Positions 46,720-58,730 of a DNA stretch of 64,000 nucleotides are shown in pieces. Made by a program: the position numbers and the translations under genes. Source of the DNA: Eucalyptus grandis. Taxonomy: Eukaryota > Streptophyta > Magnoliopsida > Myrtales > Myrtaceae. Every line of letters begins with the position of its first letter. Position 1 is the first letter of the stretch. The stretch spans positions 29,819,088 to 29,883,087 of the forward strand of contig NC_052615.1 of NCBI RefSeq assembly GCF_016545825.1. Reading direction: 5' to 3'. The notes under the pieces were generated by a model that saw nothing but the letters and a program-made list of their open reading frames with translations, made no database searches and was not told the DNA's origin.

Positions 46720-49480
46720 CCCACGATGGAATCTGTTCTTTCGTGAAGCAGAAGTATTGATGAATGACTCCAATCTACAAGCCAGAGATGCCTCGTCTGC
46801 TGCTTTTCTTTCCAAAAATTTTACCATCAATTGACTTGCCTTGATATATCTAGATGCAATGGTACATTTTGTGTTCATCTTTGAGTGAAACGGTCTGATG
46901 CAGACAGTACAACTTGAATGCTCCTTGTCTCACCATCCCACAAATTTCTGAAGAACGTCTCCCCCTGCTCAAGCATAGATGTGACTGAACTGAAACTAGA
47001 GGCGATCATTTGGCCACATGGAATTCGAAATGAACTTAACTCGCTCCTACCCGCCACCGATCACCGAAAAAACATAAAATGGGATTCATCGAGCCTGGCC
47101 TAGCTCGGTCTTAATCAAGATCTGTCGTGGTCTTATCGACCAAGTGCACTTTATTCAAGTCCACTCTCATATCGATTTCATCCATCCCGGCTTCTCAAGC
47201 AAGCTTGTGGATCATGAGTAGGGGGTAAGTAGTTTTAGGTTTCATTCAAGTTTCACCCGAACTCTTAATTTAATTATTGTAATGAATCATCACATCTAAT
47301 GATCACCATTTACTACAATCTACGGATCACAATTTATATTTACATATACAAAGATTATGAAATATTGACTAAGTAAAAGTTCGGTCATAGATTTTAGCTG
47401 AAATGGATGTTCAAATTAATAGTTTCAAAATACGCACCCATCGTTGGACACCATGAAATGCGAAGATATAGAACAAGAAAAATACAAAGATTTGTTTTAG
47501 GTTCTAAGTGAAACTAAGGTTCTAGGTTATTAGTTTCATCTAGAACTTAAAACTTACCTATTAGAACATATTTACTAATATTTGAAACCTACAATCTATC
47601 ATGCATATCCTAAAATAAGAAATCGGATTGGTAGGAAAGATCTGGTTCTTAGGTTCTCGATTTTATCTAAGGGTGAGCATAACTACCCCGACTGGATTGG
47701 ATTGGTCGGTTTGGTCCGGTTTCCAGGGGCGTCAGTTCAGTTCCTAGTTTCATAAAAATGAAGTTGGTGATTTTGATCCAATTCTCGGTCCAAGGGAGAA
47801 CCGCATCGACACTTTTTATAATAAAAATATATCTTTTAATTTCTTAAAAATAGCAACAAACTCTAAAATTGTAATAACTCTAGTAATTTTTTCATTTTTT
47901 TTGCTAAGTGGCCTGTTTTGTTGGACCTGACCAAAGTGGATCAGCTGGATTGGCCAGTCCGATCCTGATTCCAAAAGATGGAAACCGGTCCCCCTGATTC
48001 TTAGGTAGAACCGAATCGGATCGGGAGCCGATGATCCCTAATTTTACCTTTAAAACCCTGCTCACTCCTAGGCTTTGTGGTCAGATCCGACCCGCGTAGA
48101 GGAGGATTTGCAGCAGTTACGATGTCAAAACTGGCCATCTTGCCCCCATTCCCCAAACGCATGGTGAAATAAAGACCACATGGCCGGTCGGAGACAGGGA
48201 GAACAGAGGGCAGGAGGGCGGTGCCCCCATCTCTTGCTGTCGTTATTAGGCACCGAACCCAAACCTGCCCACCTTGGACTTTGCATAGAAAATGATTGAA
48301 TCGTTGAACAATTTTCACGATGAACCAACGGGAAGAATTCTCGGTTTTCTACACCTTTGCCCCCCCCTCGTTTCCTCCCTTCTCTTTCCAACTTGACCTA
48401 GGAATTAGTCGACAACATCCAGATGCGAACAAGTACGCCCAAATTGAATTGTCTTCCCTATTATCTTGTCCGCCCTTTTTCCCTATTCTACAAGATTTCA
48501 AATGCGAATTTCTATATTTTTTTAAAGATTCGAGAGGTTTAAAGTTCGGCTAGACTTGTCAAAATAGGCCAATGATTTAATTTCTTAACTCATATTTAAT
48601 GAACTGAGTTGTTAAATAAATTAATTATATTCAGTAAATAAATTTAGAATAGTAAACCAAAAATATGGATGTCATTAAGTGAGTTTACAACTTACCAAAA
48701 TCAAACCCACTTTTATGGTTTTATTTATCACTCTCTCGCCTTTATTTAATCTTGCACTTGCTTGCTCCATGCTCTCACTTGGATTTGGGTACGAGTTTTC
48801 CTTTGTTGGGTTAAATATGAAAATATTTTAGTAATATGGATAGAGTCAAGTGTACGTCACTGAATTTTTATTATATAAAAATCGAATCAACGCGAATTTA
48901 ATGTATTAATTTAAGTCGGGTCGACCCAACTCAATCCATCTGATTGATCGATTTTAGGTTCAGCGAATGTCAAATGTCAAATAGTATATTTTCAGAGGAT
49001 CTTGACGCGATGAGTGACGTTTCCACTTCAATTCGGGCGAAACGTGCTCTTGTTTAGTGTTTGGTGTCCCGGTTTAGACGTTCCCGGTTTAGACGACCGT
49101 GCTGACGACATGACCAATTAGGAAAAAATACGAATGGCCAAAGATGAATATAGAAAAAAAAAAAAAAGGGGGGGCGGGGCGAAAAAGAAGAAACCGAAAG
49201 GGGTTGACTACCGACCGGCAGATGCGTACGGACAAGTCCCATTTACCGGCCACAGCCGGTGATTTATATCAATCATTGGTATTCCCTCAAAAAAAGAAAA
49301 AAGAAAAAGGCACTTCATCGTTTTCCCCCTCCTTTTTTTCTTTTTCTTTTTGAGTAACTACAATAATTGCCGGTCATCTAACTATTACGTTTATTGAACC
49401 CAAACAAAAATAAAAAGGGTCAAATCGTCTTTTTATTTATTTATAAATAATATCATCCAACCGTACGACACCGTAGAAAT
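46720..49480. other. Intergenic region with decayed repeats
   Basis: No supported gene. A MITE-like element is at 47668-48072. Around 47.4-47.65 kb is 'GGTTCTAGG/AACTTA' repeat text like that near 18.3 kb. AT-rich sequence and homopolymer runs fill 48.5-49.4 kb. Confidence 0.5.
47668..48072. mobile_element. MITE-like element with GGGTGAGCA ends
   Basis: The left end reads TAAGGGTGAGCA and the right end is the complement of CCTAGGAGTGAGCA. The inside holds sequence built on GGTCCGGTTT/AACCGG text. The element is about 405 bp. Target duplications are not clear. Related text occurs near 19.2 kb and 53.0 kb. Confidence 0.45.
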
Positions 49481-49951
49481 GTACAACTACCTCTTTTACT
49501 ATTGGTTTCCTCCCCAACTACGCTATCGTGCTGGAAAAGCACAAAAAGGAAAAAAACTAAAGAAAATGACTCAACCCGACGGAATTACTAGTGAACCAGT
49601 TGAGCTCGCTCGACTTCCGAATTTCCCCCGAGCTCTACGCTATCTTTCTCAAGTCGAGATCGAGCAAAAACTCAAATGCCAATCGGATCCTTGGCAAGAA
49701 GTCAAATATATTCGAAGCACAAATTATTGCGAGCTTAATCGAATAATTGAATATATATATATTGTTTTTAGTCGGTCGATTCTTTTACTGACCATTGAAA
49801 TCTCGAAACGACAGGGTCCCAGTCGGCTAAAAGTTTCAACCTTATCGCACACTTTTCTTTTTCTTCTTTCTTTCTTACCATTTTTTCTTTTCGATCATTT
49901 TCTTAACCACCGTCTCGTGTACAAACGCGACCGGCAAAAAGTAGTTAAAAA

Positions 49952-50008
49952 AAGAAGAAGAAGAAGAAGAAGACAAACAGTTTATTTGCATTCTCTCTCT
50001 CTCTCTCT
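49952..50008. repeat. (GAA)n and (CT)n microsatellites in the SPPL leader
   Basis: An AGAAGAAGAAG run at about 49952-49972 and a CT run at about 49992-50008 lie 60-120 bases upstream of the SPPL ATG, presumably in the promoter or 5' UTR. Confidence 0.8.
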
Positions 50009-50069
50009 ATCTCTATCTCTGTCCGGAGCTGTGATGCGCGCTTCTTGAATCTGCGGTCGGCGAACGGCG

Positions 50070-53000
50070 ATGGAGCTCCGGGGAGTCTGGTGGCGGGCGA
50101 TCTCCGTCGCCGCCGTGATCTGGCTGGCGGCGTGCGGCCCCCGCCCCGCGGCGGCCGGCGACATCGCCCAAGACGACGAGAACGCTCCCAAGAAGCCCGG
50201 CTGCAACAACCAATTCGTCCTGGTAAAGCTCCCGATGTTGTTGCTCCCTCCGTCAGGGTTCTCGGCCGGGACGCGTGCGCCCGGTTCCGGCGGTCTCTGA
50301 CCCGGTCGCCGGCTCTCAGTTCGCGTGCCGTTGACTGGGTCGTTGCTCGATTCGCGGTGTACGGAACCGGTCGCCGTGCTTGTCCTGGTGGATGAGCGAC
50401 CGGGTCGTGCTTAGAGTTTGAGGTTGGAATGTGGTCTGCTTGATGGTGTGTAAGAGAGGGACTGATTATAGTGCTGATTGGAGCTAATATTTTGTTTAAG
50501 AGTATAAGGGAGCTGATGGAGTTAGTAGGTTAGAGCAATTTTACTGCTTTAGGTACAAACATGCCGAGATGTGAACTGCTTCAGCTTGTTATCCGGGAAA
50601 GTTGCTTTTCTTCGGGGTTATTTTCGGTCAATTTGGTTTTCGGTGTCTTTCTGGGGAGATTTCCCCAGGTGACACGCGTTACTTTTGGGGAAACTTTCGT
50701 TTCTTCAGTAGATAGAGTATTACCCCAATTTCTGCCTGCCCTTATCATTGTTAAACTGCAGCTGTGGAAAGAGCTGGTGATTTGAAGCTGGGTATCTTCT
50801 TAGGTTCTGTGTAGGTTATGAGTTGGTAGATTTAAAATTATTTCTCATTCTGAAGCAAAGTGTTACTATAGTTGCCTTTCCAGTGATTGATTCATTATGA
50901 TTCTGTCAGGTTAAAGTCCAAACCTGGGTTAATGGATTGGAGAGCAGAGAATTTGTTGGTGTTAGTGCTAGATTCGGTGTACCAATTGTGTCAAAGGAGA
51001 AAAATGCAGACCAATCGCCCCTTACTCTATCAGATCCTCGCGATTGTTGCCGCCCGCCAAATAAGGTATCTCTTTTTAGGTCGCCTCAAAGCTCCAGAAA
51101 CTCACAAGTAGCACTACTTATATTTGAAGATGTATTGTTGCATCGTCAGTATGACTGACTTATAATTTCAATATTGTTAAGCTCACTGGTGATGTCATCA
51201 TGGTGGATCGAGGCAACTGCACATTTACTACAAAAGCAAATAATGCAGAACTTGCTGATGCATCAGCCATCCTAATTGTAAACAACCAAAAAGGTAATAG
51301 TGACGGTATTTTGTCAAAAAAGCTAATACTTGTTCTTGCTATCAAGCATGAATTTCGATAATGAAGATTTTGTAGGTGACATGAAAATTGGAACTTGGAT
51401 GAGATAATGCTGCGTCGTGCCTGACTATAGAAACCAAATCTTATTAACTTGAGAATTTCATTGGCCATTGAGATGAGTCAGTTTAGTGTGCGGCTCTGTT
51501 CACCACATTAGTGAAGCTGTTTCTTTTCCACAACAGAACTATACAAGATGGTTTGTGATCCCGAAGAAACTGATCTGGATATAAAAATACCGGCGGTCAT
51601 GCTCCCGCAGGATGCTGGTTCAAGCCTCGTGAAAATGCTGATGAATGGTTCATCAGGTAAGCAATTTTTCTTCTGAATTAGCTGCATGTCTAATGTCAGC
51701 TCAATAAGGTTCCATACCTTGATACAATCTGAGAATATACGGATAACTTCAGCTGTACAGCATTTACTTACCTGCAGAAGTTTCTTAGTCATACCCAGTG
51801 GCAGATGCCCTTTTTTGTGTTTTTTTTTTTTTTTGGGGGTGGAAGGCAGTGGTGGCTCCTGCTTCCTAGGCCCAAAAGTTCCTTATAGCATTAGTAAAAT
51901 TTACCCCTCAAACCTCATTCTCATTCTCCCATTACTCACACCTCAAGTTCTCTTTTATGTTTGAAGCATAGCTTGCTCAATATGCAGATTGTTTACTAAG
52001 CATTCAGGTTGTTTGCAGTGTCTGTGCAGCTATATTCTCCTACACGTCCTTTAGTTGACATCGCTGAAGTATTTCTATGGCTAATGGCTGTTGGTACCAT
52101 CCTCTGTGCCTCATACTGGTCTGCATGGAGTGCTAGAGAAGCAGCTCTCGAGCAGGACAAGCTAACAAAGGTTCTTTTTCTGATTTGGTGCTGTACACCT
52201 GTGCTTTCCTTTGGTAGATGCTTTTCCCCTGATTCAATGGTTTACCTTCTCTGCCTTTATCAATCTTGTAGGATGCTGTGGATGAACTTACAGACGACAA
52301 GCATGTAAAGGCAACTGGTGTTGTAGAAATCAGCACAACTTCAGCCGTCCTCTTTGTCATCATTGCTTCGGGCTTCTTGATCGTTCTTTACAAACTTATG
52401 TCTACCTGGTTCATAGAACTGTTGGTGGTTCTTTTCTGCATAGGTGGTGTAGAGGTATAAATCTTTGGTTGACGTCCCCTGTTATTGCATATTTGTTTAT
52501 TTTTCTACACAGAATTGTGACTGCTGAGCTAATGACAGGCCAGTCACTCAATAGTCCTCGTTTGTGCCATTTTACTTGAGGAAAATAGCTCATGATACAG
52601 CTCCAACAATTACTTCGTCTTTTCAGATTGTAGTCCTTCTGTGTGCATACTCTTTAGGTGCATATCTGACATAGTAGCTGCTTTGGCTTGCAGGGCTTAC
52701 AAACTTGCTTGGTTGCTTTATTGTCAAGGTAGTTCCTTATTTGACACGTATGTCCTTGCATGTTTGATAATTTAGATTCATAAGCTCATCATTCTCATAC
52801 TTGGTCAAGTGTAAGTATAATTAATCTTGTGAATTTGGCTGAATTGATTGATATAGGGATCACAATATCGTGCCTTACCTAACAAAAGATGCGATACATA
52901 GGGATGATAGGTTCTAAGGTGAGTTGGACCAAGAACTAGGAACTGACCCTGTGACCTTTACTGAACTGGTTGGTTTTGGAACCGCCAGTTCCCGAATTTC

Positions 53001-56000
53001 CCAGCCAGCAGGTTCTGATCCGGTTCCTGTTCTGTACGGGAAGTGGTGCATTTTATGTGTTGGGCCAAATTCTTATAATAGAATATAAAAGTTGCATTAT
53101 TTCACTATAAAACCATTCGTTAGTTAATTGATTATGTTGTTGTTTGTTATGTTGAAGAGGATGGTTTAATTCTGCAGAAATCATTTACTTATGTTGAATA
53201 CCATGCTGACCCTATTTAATGTGCATTTGTCGTGCTGAACAAACATAAAAAAATTGTCAATGGAAGCTGTAAAGAGAAATTGAGCGAGATTTGAGAATTC
53301 AGCTAAAAACAACTTTCAATAGGGAATTGGTCCTTATATTCAATCTTATTTTGTGTTTAACGTATTCTTTGTAGCTCCTTTACAATCTTCTACAGTCATG
53401 TAAAATAAGGTCATATTGCATGGCAACTAGCATCACTACTAGTGACTAGAGAGACCTCTCCCAGAATGTGAGGCTGGCTATTGATTATATCTTTCCCTGT
53501 ATAAATATTCTGTGACAACCTGATAAAAGCAAGCCCATAATAGTTTTTAAGCTTGACAAGAAGACACTGCTCCATGTGAAGGTGAAATAGTTAAATCAAG
53601 GTGTTATTGATAGGAGGGATGATATTAAGGTGATTATAGCACAACATACATATGAGACAATTAAAATGGATGATGAGACATATTTTGGTTAAGTGGAATA
53701 ACAGTTTGGATTCTCTTTATATTATCTCAGGGCTAGAGTTAATTATTTGTCAATTTCTACAGATGGTTCAGAAATTTCGGGGATTCATACACCAAAGTAC
53801 CGTTCTTTGGAGCTGTGTCGTACCTGACCTTGGCTGTTTCTCCATTCTGCATAGCATTTGCTGTTGTTTGGGCTGTTTATCGAAATACTAACTTCGCCTG
53901 GATTGGTCAAGATATACTTGTAAGGTTCAATTGCCTTTTTAACAATCCGAATGGAACTGTACTTTCTGCAGCCATGTGGATGTAGTCCTTGCATAGTCTC
54001 AGTGATGTTCTGTATTTTTCACTTTCTGCAAGAATAGAACAGTTGGTTAAGTAAGGAAAATCTGCATCAGAAGGCGTCCTCTTGTCATCTCTTGACTGTA
54101 TCTGTTGTATGTTTTGCAGATACTTGACTATTAAGTATTCTTATGTTCGTCAATCTTATTGTACAAATAAAATTCCTTTACCCAACAAACATCCAACTGC
54201 CTCCATCTTTAAATGACTTGGGTATAATAATCTATAGTCCCTGCTTAAGCTCAAGGTTGGTCAGGCCTCTGAAGATTTCATCATTGTAGTTGATAAGTTA
54301 TGTTAGTGGGGATGAGCAATTGCTAATGCTGGTCTCTGCTTATTTGTTGGTCCTTATTTTGTGACTGAATCACCTGCATTGGCTCTTTAGTTTCTCTTGC
54401 TTTCATAGGGTAAAGAATATTGCATTTCCTATAATACTTCGCTATGAGTATGTACATCATAAATTCACATATTTTCTTACTTTTGCCTCTTTAACAAGTG
54501 CACTAGTTGTTGTAAAAGGTGACTTGAAAATACTACATTTACTTCTTTTTGTTCCACGTCATTATTTACTTTACTATTCCTTCTGATAAAAAGGGATACC
54601 TTGGTGTCTGCAAAAATGATTTATTTACACCGCCTCTTCTGTTTATTAACTCTTTTAGATCTTTCTTAATGTGTCTGCTGCTTACATTCTATGTGAATAT
54701 CACAAGTCAAGACTATTCTGTGGGAGTTTTTATGCATAGTGTGGGGATTATTGATGATCGAATGGCTGGCGAAAGTAGGTTTATGAGATTTTGTTGGAAC
54801 ATTAAACTTAGACTTGTTTTGTCTGCTTCCTTTCAGGGGATTGCTCTGATAATCACCGTTCTTCAAATTGTTCGAATTCCAAATCTCAAGGTAGTCATTC
54901 TGATTAACTCTGCTGAGATGATTGCTTTTAAAATTCAGGTGTCAATGGATATGGTAAAGAACAAGCTCTTGATCATAGTTGTCCCTAAGATCCTCTTGAG
55001 GCCATTAATCTTTCCCTCCTTGATACCCACACTTCTGCTGCAAATGCGGAACCAAACAGCAAGTATGACCCTTCCCCATTCCCCTTGATCCTCCCTTCAT
55101 ATGCCACCAATCAGCAGTCCCAATACTCTCCACCACTGCTCTGTCGAAATTCAATTTGAATCAGTAAACTTGTGGAATTTGCCATGTCACCCCTGATCTC
55201 GACTTCTTTCAGCATTGTTTAATCTTTTTTAATGCAACATATTGTTCCCCTGCTTTAGTTCAAGAGTTGCTCTGCATGTTGTTCCCCTGGTTAATGTTTC
55301 GGCATTATTTAGACCTTGTCCAAGGTAGTTTACTATGTATGTTTTCCGAGTGAGTTAACTGTATAGCGCCAATGTCCTGGATATTGGAGAAACTCTCTCT
55401 CTCTCTCTCTCTCTCACATGACTTTTCTTGTTTCCTTAATCAGGTGGGAACAGTTCTTCTAAGCTGTGCTTTCTTGTATGACATTTTCTGGGTGTTCGTT
55501 TCAAAGAAGCTGTTCAAAGAAAGTGTGATGATTGTGGTGGGTATTCTTACTAATCTTTTTATCAAAGTGAGGTTAGAAGTGCCTTTTCTTTAGAGCTCAA
55601 CAATGTCGATAATCTTTTGATTGCAATTCCATAGGTTGCTCGAGGTGATAGAAGTGGAGAGGATGGAATTCCAATGCTGTTAAAGATCCCCAGAATGTTC
55701 GATCCATGGGGTGGTTATAGCATTATAGGATTTGGGGACATTCTTTTGCCAGGACTGGTGGTAGCATTTTCGCTCAGGTTTACCCAATTTCCTTTGGCTT
55801 GTATCAGATTCAGTTATGCTGCATAACTAAAATATTTCCGTTCAATAAGTTCTCACTTGCGACACGTATTCACATTTGTAACTGGCGGAAGCACAATCAA
55901 ATCTATATCTTGGTAAACTGCTTTCTGTCTACAATTGGATTTTGCAATAATGTACTATCTGCAGATATGATTGGCTGGCAAATAAGAATCTTCGAGCTGG

Positions 56001-56456
56001 ATACTTCTTGTGGGCAATGCTTGCTTATGGATTAGGTAAGAGAAAATTACTAAATGGAAAGATAGGGAATATAAGAGTATTTTCCCATTTCATTTTACCA
56101 TTTCTTGTGAATATGACTGTTTTTATAACTATTTTCTGCCGCACGCCTGACTGCAGGTCTTCTTGTAACTTATGTGGCATTGAATTTGATGGATGGGCAT
56201 GGGCAACCTGCCTTGCTTTACATTGTTCCATTTACGCTCGGTAATTTCCTCGTGCAAACCTAATTAAAGCATGTGTCAATGCCACATTGACAGAACTCTT
56301 TATGAACTGGGAGATTTGTGCATTACTGCAGGAACCTTTTTAGCATTGGGAAGGAGGCGAGGCGATCTAAAGGTACTATGGACCAGAGGAGAACCAGAGA
56401 GACCCTGTCCACACGTGCGACTACATTCTAGCGAGGAAGTGGATCAAGATTATTGA
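50070..56456 (+). CDS. SPPL: Signal peptide peptidase-like intramembrane aspartyl protease with PA domain, 14 exons
   Basis: Exons 50070-50222, 50910-51065, 51182-51293, 51537-51656, 52019-52170, 52272-52454, 52694-52728, 53763-53919, 54837-54890, 55444-55536, 55635-55777, 55965-56035, 56157-56240, 56332-56456 join in phase to 545 residues. A signal peptide (about 1-29, ending AAAG) is followed by a luminal cysteine-containing protease-associated (PA) domain (about 90-175; [19 protein letters not shown]) and nine predicted membrane spans. Catalytic motifs are complete: YD (Y386, D387), GFGD (D440) and PAL (494-496). A cytosolic tail of about 35 residues ends EEVDQDY. The family cleaves type II membrane segments in endosomal or vacuolar membranes; PA plus this motif set fits the plant SPPL2-5 group, and I would not call the paralogue. 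Exon 7 has 35 nt; intron 7 exceeds 1 kb. Confidence 0.94.
52880..53080. repeat. Decayed repeat inside SPPL intron 7
   Basis: Text such as GGTTCTAAGG, GAACTGACCC, GGAACCGCCAGTTCCC and GGTTCTGATCCGGTTCC resembles the MITE-like sequences near 19.2 and 47.7 kb. No borders are defined. Confidence 0.35.
55393..55415. repeat. (CT)n microsatellite in SPPL intron 9
   Basis: Pure CT run about 30 bases before the acceptor of exon 10, so it may serve as part of the pyrimidine tract. Confidence 0.85.
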
Positions 56457-58730
56457 GATTGGAGCTTGTAATTGCACATCAGGTGAAGTTAATAATCTTA
56501 ACTGAGGATTATGTGGTAGAAAAATGCTTCTCAGATGCTTACCGTGAGATGACAAAGTTGTATGCAAGAACAAGATTGCTACCATCGGCTTGAAACAAAG
56601 TGAAAGTCAGTTGACAAAAACGTTGTCTATGTATCATTGGCAGATCTTTCTCCTGTATCCTGTACCTGCTTCCACTTTAAGACTTAGAGCCATCTTAGAC
56701 TGTATTAGATGTGCGAATGACTACTAACTAATGTATGGAGACACAACATGTTGTATATGCAGTATTTTTATCACTGTCTAGAGCGATGCTATCTGGTAAC
56801 GAGGTGTAACTTGTAGGCTCTATGACTGCTAACTCTGGCTATGGAGAAGCAAGATCCCGATGTGTGTCGAGAGCCTTGCTTGCTGTGTCAATTGGTATGT
56901 ACATGACAATGATGTGCTTACCATCTTCTCTGCGTTTCATTGAAGATAGAATTTCGCAAAAGAGCCTCGCCGTCAGAGCCAAGTTTTCACTTCCTACATC
57001 GAGGGTGATGCTCTAGGAAAGGGAATGTAAAGGGGTCCTGTACTTTCCATTTTCGGCTTTTGGAAGAGCAGGATCGACACCCCGATTTTCCTCTCACGTC
57101 AGATAGCTCAAGGAGGGTAAGAAACGACATTGTTGCGCACTTTGGACGGAAAGATACGAGAGATTTAGGCGACAGCCATGTGGTGTTTGGTTAGGGAATT
57201 GAATTGGTTCTAACTTTGTATCCAACAGCGGTATCGACTTTACCTGAAGACGCATCCTTGTGATAACATGTCCGTGGTCTCTAAAACCGCTCCTGCTTGC
57301 CATCATCATTTCGTGACCCATGATTCAGACGCAAGAGTGCTATTTAAGGAAAAGGGGTTCTCTATGATGATGGCGACTCTGCCGGTTCATCTTTGATGAT
57401 TAGATGGCGATCGAGTCAATGTCCCATGATACCTAAGTAGGCTCGCAATCGCATTGGCTATTAATCTTGCAAGCGTGGCTAAAGTTGTAGTGCTTTGGAA
57501 AATTGCAGTCCTACCCCACAAGAAAGGCAGAGGCTTCTTCCTTCTTTTCCTTTTGCTTTCTTTAGCGAATTCCCTTTAGAGTTCATCATACTTCGTTAAC
57601 CAAAAGCCCTCGACCAACGTGTCTGGGAAGTAACAAAATCAAAGATTCTTACTGTATCAGTCATCTCCTTCCATGCGTGATCAAACATTTTCAAATCCAA
57701 CGAATTCGGGTCCATGCAACAATTCTTCTTCCGGATGGCCAGAAAAAAGGCTGCAGCGCATGGTGGGGGGCTAAAGGGGCTGGCCATGTGATTTGCGGCC
57801 AGAAAAGCCAGGTGGGTATCCTATGTTCCTGAGCTGGAACGCATTATCGATTCCTCCTCTTGTTTATGCAAATGGAGGCTCCAATAATGATAAATGATGG
57901 AAAGAATAAGGTGAATGTCGCACCTTGATTAGGAAAATGTGGTCCCACTACCCCAATTTTGCTTTTCCCGTTTCAAGATGACCTAAGCTAATCCAATCTT
58001 ATTCACGACTCTTGCCCATAAAAAAAAAAAAAAATGTTGTTCATGGATCGGGTTGAGTCATCGATGTGATTTTTTTTTTTTTTTTTTTGTCAAAAGAAAT
58101 TTTCATTTATTATAAAAATGATTCATGAAATGATCCATAGAAAGTCCCAGAAATAATAAACAAAAGGCAAGTCCATAGAGCTGCAAAACAAACCAATATT
58201 CAGAAACCAAGGTATACCATCATAGAATGGTTGGTAAAGGTAATCAAATCGATTAACTATAAGGATATCTGATATCACTACTTGCTTTCCCTTTTCGTAT
58301 TTTTTTCTTTAACCATATAGACCTTGGTTCCATTATGTTCGATGTATGTAGTAAGCAATCAAGGAGGGATCTAGAAATTTTCTTTAGTTGGGACAAAGAA
58401 ATCAATAAATTGTCAAGAGTAAATCGAGCATATCCGTTTTAGTAACCAAAGTAGTATTCTTGTAATTAAAAAGTCAGATAAAAAGAAAATATCATGTAGC
58501 TTTATTTACTAAAAGAAATCACATGGTTGTAATCTTTTTAAACGTATAAGCGTTGTTTATTTGTGAGGCCGAATTAAAATGAAAATGTTCAATCTTAGCT
58601 TACCATTAAAATTTTCAAGGAATTCAATGGGGTGAGAAATATCAATTTTTTTAGCCTATAGTTATTTAGCATCACGTAAGGACCCTTACCTATTTCGATA
58701 TTTTGAAAAAATGGGTAGTGTTTATACACT
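56457..58730. other. SPPL 3' UTR, then intergenic sequence
   Basis: A presumptive 3' UTR occupies roughly the first 300 bases. Beyond it there is no supported gene on either strand. Homopolymers are prominent: A-tract at about 58020-58034 and T-tract at about 58071-58088. 58090-58730 is AT-rich and leads into the tandem array. Confidence 0.5.
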